From positions 119,582 through 183,581 of the forward strand of contig CAJNYU010004461.1 of the NCBI GenBank assembly GCA_905331475.1: a stretch of 64,000 nt of DNA, in the 5' to 3' direction. The notes under the pieces were generated by a model. The model was given only the letters and a program-made list of their open reading frames with translations. It made no database searches and was not told the origin of the DNA. The translations under genes and the position numbers were made by a program. The DNA is from Rotaria socialis. Its lineage: Eukaryota; Rotifera; Eurotatoria; Philodinida; Philodinidae. Positions 58,570 through 64,000 of this stretch are shown here, one piece after another (position 1 is the first letter of the stretch; each line of letters begins with the position of its first letter).

Positions 58570-61170
58570 AGCTAACGAATTCATGATCAATTACTACAGA
58601 GATCATCAATCATTTTATAATTACAAGTATTCAGAATTTCGTTTTGCACTTGCATGTGCACTATGCAAATCAATATCGTTTACACGGTAGTTTATCTAAC
58701 CTTCGTACTTTTGGACAAGAATCATTATTAGGATATTTTGCTAAGAATCGACATGGGACACATCACTTTGGAGAGTTAATTACAAACAATTATAATGTAT
58801 GTAATATTCTATTGATGTCACTTAACTCTACTCTAGATGGTATTTGGGTTACAATTTCAGGTAGATTTCACAATTCACAATCAACCAAACTCTCATTCAT
58901 CAAGTAGAACCATCGAAGTTGATAGACTAGTTGATGTTCATGAAAGTTCGATTAACGGTGCTCTACACGAGTGTCATAATGCTCTATGCAGCTGTGATAA
59001 AATTGACCAATGCATCAGTATATATCGTCGTTGTCGACTTAAACACATGGTCTATTATTCCTTATTATATCGAAGACGAGGATCATCAGTCAGCTACTTC
59101 GTTCAATATTCAAAAGGTCATGACGATAATTTATTTGGTAAAATCGATTTATTTTCAAGTGTAACAATAAAAATTTTGCTTTAATTCATAATCATCGATT
59201 GAAATATTTGTTCACAGATTATTTTCTCTCATCTAATTATCATGATATCTAGCTTAAAGCAACTCAATGTGTATTTCTATGTACTTCATCATTCTTCTAC
59301 TTTTACTGATGTTGTCACTGTTGACAACATATCAAATATGTGTGTCGTATTTACGTTTAATGATTCTCTTGTTGTAACACCACTATCATCATCATACGAA
59401 CATGACTAATTCATTCTTTTCAATAAACTTCTATTAGCATAGTAGTTTGATAATGTTTTTCGTCATTTGCGCATTCAACATCTTCGTATAGTAATGACAT
59501 CACGTCGATAAACGTTTCCACGTCGAGTTTTTACTCCAACACAACACACACCACCTTCAACTTATTACTTACTTTTAGTTGAAGAAACTAATTCGTACCA
59601 AATAGTTGCCCGATCAAGTCTTAAAAATATAAATGATGATGTTGCATTTATTCTTATTCGTAATAAACTTTTACAAGCCAAAATAGTCTTTCATGATCTA
59701 CTTTCATATTTATTTATTTATTTTATTGTCGCTTATTGTCTTTCAGGTTCCCTTGAAGATTGTAATAGTGAATATGCTCGATTAACTCGTTTATCACAAG
59801 ATCAAGTCGATGACCAAAATGATGGTAATATTCTCACTTCATGTTTCAAACTGATATATGCCATAGTTTTTCATTCTTTCAGATGATTCAATTCAAGATG
59901 CAATCAATGTCATTAATTCATCTATGACAAATATAAGATCTTCAAAAATTGATCGAACACGTTTATCATCATCAGCTTCATCATCACCACGAATTTCAGC
60001 ATGTGCACAAGCACCAGAAAAAATAGATGTTGAAGTTTATGCTTAATTCTTTATTTTTCAATGAAGATTTTAATTGTGATAATCTAGTATATACAATTTT
60101 TGTTCGCTCTATCAGCACGACAAATGCAGCCTTTGAGAAGTATAATGCATCTTATATATTCGAAATGAATCATTTTCATTTCTTCATCAAAACGATTGTA
60201 GTTCTAGTGTTTTATCACTACAAACAACTTATAAATGAAGATCTTTTCCCTATTGTAAACATTTTGTTTTCTTTGTTTTATATAACAACTTATATTGTTT
60301 TATTTTATTAAACAGGTGTCAGATAGTGATGATGAAGAAAATTAATTTTTTGATTGCCGTAAACAAACGAAGAAAACATTATTTGAATCATCATCAAAGA
60401 AGAGAAAGAGCACCATCGGTAAACGTTTAACACAACGTGTTTCAACAGCTTCAAGTGAGTTGAAATAATATGACTACGATTATCTTACATCTATTAATTC
60501 AGATGATGAAAATATTACCATGAATAACAAAAACGAAATCAAATGTTCTTCAGATATCGATAATGGAGTAAACCAATTAAATGAAAAATTAATCTCAAAT
60601 TCATCTAAACTCGATCAACTAATGCAAAAGTTATACGTGAAAATAGATCGTCTTACTTCTAATATCAATATCGTAATAGGCATTTAAAACAAAACAAATT
60701 TTGCTATTATTTCGTTGAATTGAAAATAATTTACGAGATGTTAATCGGTTTTTTATTGTTTAATACCTTTGAAATAAAAACAAGAATGCCATTAAAAAAT
60801 TGAGGTGTTTAAATGAGTACGAACAAATTTATATTTGAACGACTTTAGACTTAAAGATTCAAAACCGTATAAACACAGCTTTTCGATATGTTATCTGTTT
60901 TTATTTGTCTTCAAAGTCACTTTTTTTGTTTTAGCATAAACATGCTCTTGAACCATATGTAGATAAAACTGGTGAAATGTTTCCAGATGTACTGGTAAGT
61001 TTTCCTACTTATAAATCAAGAGATTTCGCTACTACATTTCATAGGCCGCGACGGACTAACGTAATAAATTATTAAATTTGTTCGGCTCAGTCAGATCCAA
61101 TCGATCTAGATAAAAAATTTTATGAATTTAAAAAACAATATTTAACATCTTTTGACAATAGGTAGAATGA
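58570..61170 (+). mobile_element. Second decayed DNA-transposon region (DUF4218-like fragment)
   Basis: Frame 58644-58800 encodes HLHVHYANQYRLHGSLSNLR, TFGQESLLGYFAKNRHGTHH and FGELITNNYN. This resembles the DUF4218 block next to CACTA/Tnp2-type transposases. Downstream pieces include SVYIVVVDLNTWSIIPYYIE (about 59010-59070), a Ser-rich part (ASSSPRISACAQAPEKIDV, to 60043) and a Lys/Ser-rich part (about 60350-60690) with short introns possible. Frames do not connect into one protein. No termini were identified. The assignment rests mainly on one block. Confidence 0.4.
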
Positions 61171-61440
61171 AATCGACTGAAGATTATTCGACGGTTCTAT
61201 CGAATAAAATGGAATGCAATTTTTTTTCAAAATAGATCAAAATCGAATCAAATACATCGCATTCGTCGACCTCGATACCCTATTACAAACTTACCTCAGA
61301 ATTTAGCTGGGAGTTGAAATAAAAAATCTACCTTTACAGCTTTTGAGTTTCTGTTTGCAGCAGTTTCTGACCAGCTCGATATGCTCGTAGGGATATGACG
61401 TAGTGAGTGGCTGGTGTGATTTGGTCAAAGGTCAATAACA
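61171..61440. other. Short non-coding gap
   Basis: Nothing recognised. Confidence 0.35.
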
Positions 61441-61896
61441 TTAGAGTGTAGCGCAATTATTTGCTGGTATCGGTATGTGTCCGAACTGTTTGATGTGGGA
61501 GATGGGTTTGGAATATGATTGAGGAAGCGGTTTGGATACCGATACGGTTGACATAGATGTCTTTCCGGTTTTGGAATTCTCGGAAAATATGTTGTAAACG
61601 TCGGAGATACTCGTACGGAAAGCGGCGTAAAAATTCCATCGAAGATTCACTTGTTTCCAACTGTTTCCGTTCCTACGACGTGTATGTGGATCACAAAAGG
61701 AACCGCCCAGATTTTTTCCTGAAATTTTCCCGGTGTTTCCGTTGGGATATGAGTGGGAAAATAGTGGAAAAATCTGGGAAAATCCGTTCCGGAATACTAC
61801 TTCCGTAAAATCGCGGGAAGACATCGGAACCTGGCGTTTCCGGCCCCGACTGCTCGACCTGGGATATGTCCTATGATGTTTTGTTACATGCCGCAA
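61441..61896. other. GC-richer TTCCG-rich segment
   Basis: Composition differs from both sides, with many TTCCG/CGGAA words. A 151-codon minus-strand ORF covers it but its sequence looks compositional rather than protein-like. Possibly part of a repeat family. Confidence 0.35.
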
Positions 61897-61946
61897 GAAT
61901 ATGTTCTGATATAAATTGCTTCAATTCAGAACGTATTCCTATCGAT

Positions 61947-62000
61947 ATGTCACTGCTATGGAATGAATATCTAGCAAGTTTCATTCCATAGCAGTGACAT
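61947..62000. repeat. 21-bp perfect inverted repeat (hairpin, 12-base loop)
   Basis: Arms 61947-61967 and 61980-62000 (ATGTCACTGCTATGGAATGA plus A) are perfectly complementary. It lies 50 bp beyond the TTCCG-rich segment. It could be a transposon end, a recombination relic or a structured RNA. Confidence 0.9.
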
Positions 62001-63295
62001 CAATTCTTTTATTATAATAACACAATAAACGTACTAACGGACATAAATACGAACATTATTACAGTTGACATAGAATATTATGGCATCAACCGACCCGACT
62101 TGACGAGAAAAGCACTTGAATATTACGCTAAACGATGCAGTCATATCACCGACACTATTGAAAATGAAAGAATGGAATGAGAGCATAATGTATCCACGCT
62201 ATTTATTCGATACATCAAATTCCAAAAAGAAATAACAGTACAGTTTTACAAATGGTGAACCAATTATTATGCATATGAAAGTTCCCCGTCCTGAACTGTG
62301 AAAGTTCGATTAGTGATCAATACCTACAAAATAGAACAGTCACTGATTCAGTTGAAAACTTAAAAATAGCAATGGAAAACCTGCACCATATGTTGTATTT
62401 TTCATTTCATTCTTGTAAGTTTTCAACAACTACTTAATAAATAAATAAAGAGGAATAAACATAACATACTAATTCAGAATACTCTATCCGATTAACGAAT
62501 TATCATAAAGGAATCATTTGAATTTTAACAAATCTGAATAACTTCTTCAAAAAATGGAATATGGTAGCACTATTCTATTTTAAATATGAATCGAGACAAA
62601 AGTGAAGCTTATAGACATCTGATGAATAGCATAGTTAACTGACTATTAGATAAGTACATGCGTTGAAAGCAACATCAGTTGCCACCTCCAACGAATAAGA
62701 TACACTACAATCGACTGAAATTTATTCTATTCGGAAGATATCTAGAACTCTTACTTATAGCAAAAAACTGACACTTCCAATTACCATTATACATATGTAG
62801 ACCTCCCTGTTAAATTAAAATAACATTAATCTTCACCATTTGTTATCCAATACGCTTCCCAATATCCAAAAGAAAGCGAATAGTGATTTCCACTATTCTC
62901 CTATTTCATATTTTTAAACTTACCTGCTGATGCCTGTCTGAACAGCAGTCGGAAGGCGTTGTATGGAGTATGAAATCAATTTAATAAATACACACACACA
63001 CACAGTAGAGTAGAAATTCATTTGTAGTTTGAACTGGTCTTCAGTTCATTGGGCACTAACACATGCCACTTCATAACTCCAGTAATTATGAAACACAATC
63101 TGTAGCGTTTGCTCTTCACACCCAAATATCATTGAAAAACCACACCTCACATCCACACACGGTTCACACAGACATCCTTATCCACGCGAACAATCCTGGG
63201 TAATCAAAACACAAATAACCGAATAAGTAAATAATCTCCTTTATTCAAATTCAGCTGCGTCAATTACACTCCAATTTTCGTTTCCTACATGGTTT
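62001..63295. other. Intergenic region with (CA)n microsatellite
   Basis: No gene seen. A short (AC)n run lies at about 62990-63004. The 63080-63190 part is rich in CACA words. Confidence 0.45.
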
Positions 63296-63980
63296 TCAAC
63301 TATTCTGTTGGTGGTAATCAAGCACTTTGAAACCGAAATCATCAAAAGCCTTGCACATCTCTGATAGTAGCTTCAAGTTTCTGATTCGTGTCTCCACTGT
63401 CACCCGCTCGAACTGCATAATCACTCTGTCGCCGATAATCATGACCGCTACCTCCTCCATTAGACAACATTCTACGAATATGGGAAGCCAACGCCAATCA
63501 TGCGTATGAATCAGTAACTGAAAAAGTTTCCGCGATATTCCATCAATTCCATCGTAAACGTTCAATTTCCGCATCCCTTCAGCCTCTCTCGCGTCAGCAT
63601 CAGGAAGCCACTGCACGGTACACGAAAACAATTTAAGAAGCCTATTAAAGCCCTTCAGATCGGTACTTCGAATACCTTGAACGAGATCACCAAGTGCCAC
63701 CACCAACTGATCAATCACCTGGCTCGTTGCTGCTTTCTCGCCCATCGCTCCAAGAGCGCTACATGCATTCGCTCGAATCCACTCATTCTGATCACCTAGT
63801 GCCCGCACTAGCCGATCAATCACCTGACTCGTTGCTGCTTTTTCGCCCATCGCTCCGAGAGCACTATATGCATTCGCTCGAACGCACTCATTCTGATCAC
63901 CTAGTGCCAACACCAACCGATCAATCACCTGACTCAATGCTGATTTTTCTCCCATCGCTCCAAGAGCACTACAAGCAGAA
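63296..63980 (-). CDS. HEAT-repeat (PBS-lyase type) protein, C-terminal part
   Basis: The 5' part lies beyond the window. On the minus strand the frame reads GSACSALGAMGEKS, then two nearly identical 35-residue HEAT units: the first (63955-63851) with LSQVIDRLVLALGDQNECVR, the second (63850-63746) with TSQVIDRLVRALGDQNEWIR. Each ends in ANA/CSALGA. A third unit starts the same way (TSQVIDQLVVALGD) and then diverges into a unique C-terminal domain: GFNRLLKLFSCTVQWLPDAD, LFQLLIHTHDWRWLPIFVEC and IMQFERVTVETRIRN. Stop at 63296-63298. A TAG about 20 bases before window end in this frame, preceded by AG motifs, is probably intronic. In rotifers such HEAT arrays are often joined to NTPase domains (general knowledge); none is visible here. 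Confidence 0.7.
63746..63955 (-). repeat. 105-bp tandem repeat coding HEAT units
   Basis: Two full 105-bp units differ at only a few positions, and a third partial unit follows. The DNA-level similarity indicates recent duplication or gene conversion. Confidence 0.8.
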
Positions 63981-64000
63981 CCTAAAACCTTCTAATACTG

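Noticed and set aside
61441-61896. 151-codon minus-strand ORF
   Set aside because: Low-information sequence over a TTCCG-rich segment; listed as composition, not as a gene.

Overview
This is a eukaryotic, animal window, most likely from a bdelloid rotifer (inference). The DNA is AT-rich and gene-dense. Coding regions are cut by many very small GT-AG introns, mostly about 47-65 bp. Most conserved genes are typical metazoan genes: an ITM2/BRICHOS protein, TYW1, UBA5, an EHD ATPase, a ZC2HC1-type zinc finger protein, PRPF40, SREK1IP1 and an ABCC4-like transporter. Many start codons lie directly behind a T-rich stretch ending in AG. This is what spliced-leader trans-splicing acceptors look like, and such trans-splicing is known in bdelloids. 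An intronless, fungal-looking FAD oxidase, a TIR-NHL fusion and a homogenised HEAT-repeat protein also fit a bdelloid. A different compact lophotrochozoan genome cannot be excluded.

Layout. 0-8.6 kb: the 3'-truncated ITM2-like gene (minus), then a tight same-strand run of isochorismatase-like protein, TYW1 and UBA5 with gaps of 89 and 143 bp, which looks like an operon. 9.2-12.5 kb: intronless berberine-bridge-type FAD oxidase (minus), a foldback-like element with short tandem units at both ends, and a weak small secreted ORF. 12.5-14.8 kb: no gene seen. 14.8-16.8 kb: TIR-NHL gene with an internal stop codon. 18.0-20.7 kb: EHD protein. 23.6-25.7 kb: ZC2HC1-like protein. 25.8-26.7 kb: intronless orphan 7TM receptor (minus). 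27.6-32.6 kb: three minus-strand genes, an MtnX-like HAD phosphatase, PRPF40 and SREK1IP1. The first two are separated by only 30 bp. 33.6-35.7 kb: a large predicted secreted protein of unknown family with a frameshift in its leader. 37.0-40.8 kb: two tandem hypothetical genes, the first a coiled-coil protein. 41.8-42.5 kb: a SPRY protein. 43.7-44.0 kb: a small three-exon prepropeptide that looks like a peptide-hormone precursor. 44.5-47.8 kb: a decayed non-LTR retrotransposon (minus) with an inserted CGGT-rich repeat. 48.0-53.5 kb: ABCC transporter (minus). 53.5-56.8 kb: nothing recognisable. 56.8-61.2 kb: remains of a FLYWCH/MULE transposase and of a second DNA transposon. 61.2-63.2 kb: repeats and a perfect 21-bp hairpin. 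63.3-64.0 kb: the 3' part of a HEAT-repeat gene (minus).

The genes do not form one pathway. The main shared themes are operon-like spacing with trans-splice-like acceptors, and two splicing-related genes next to each other (PRPF40 and SREK1IP1). The most novel-looking items are the 88-residue peptide precursor at 43.67 kb, the stop codon that doubles as a splice acceptor at 31.96 kb, the TIR-NHL gene, and the foldback element at 11.3 kb. All exon joins were read by eye from splice motifs and reading frame. No RNA or database evidence was available.
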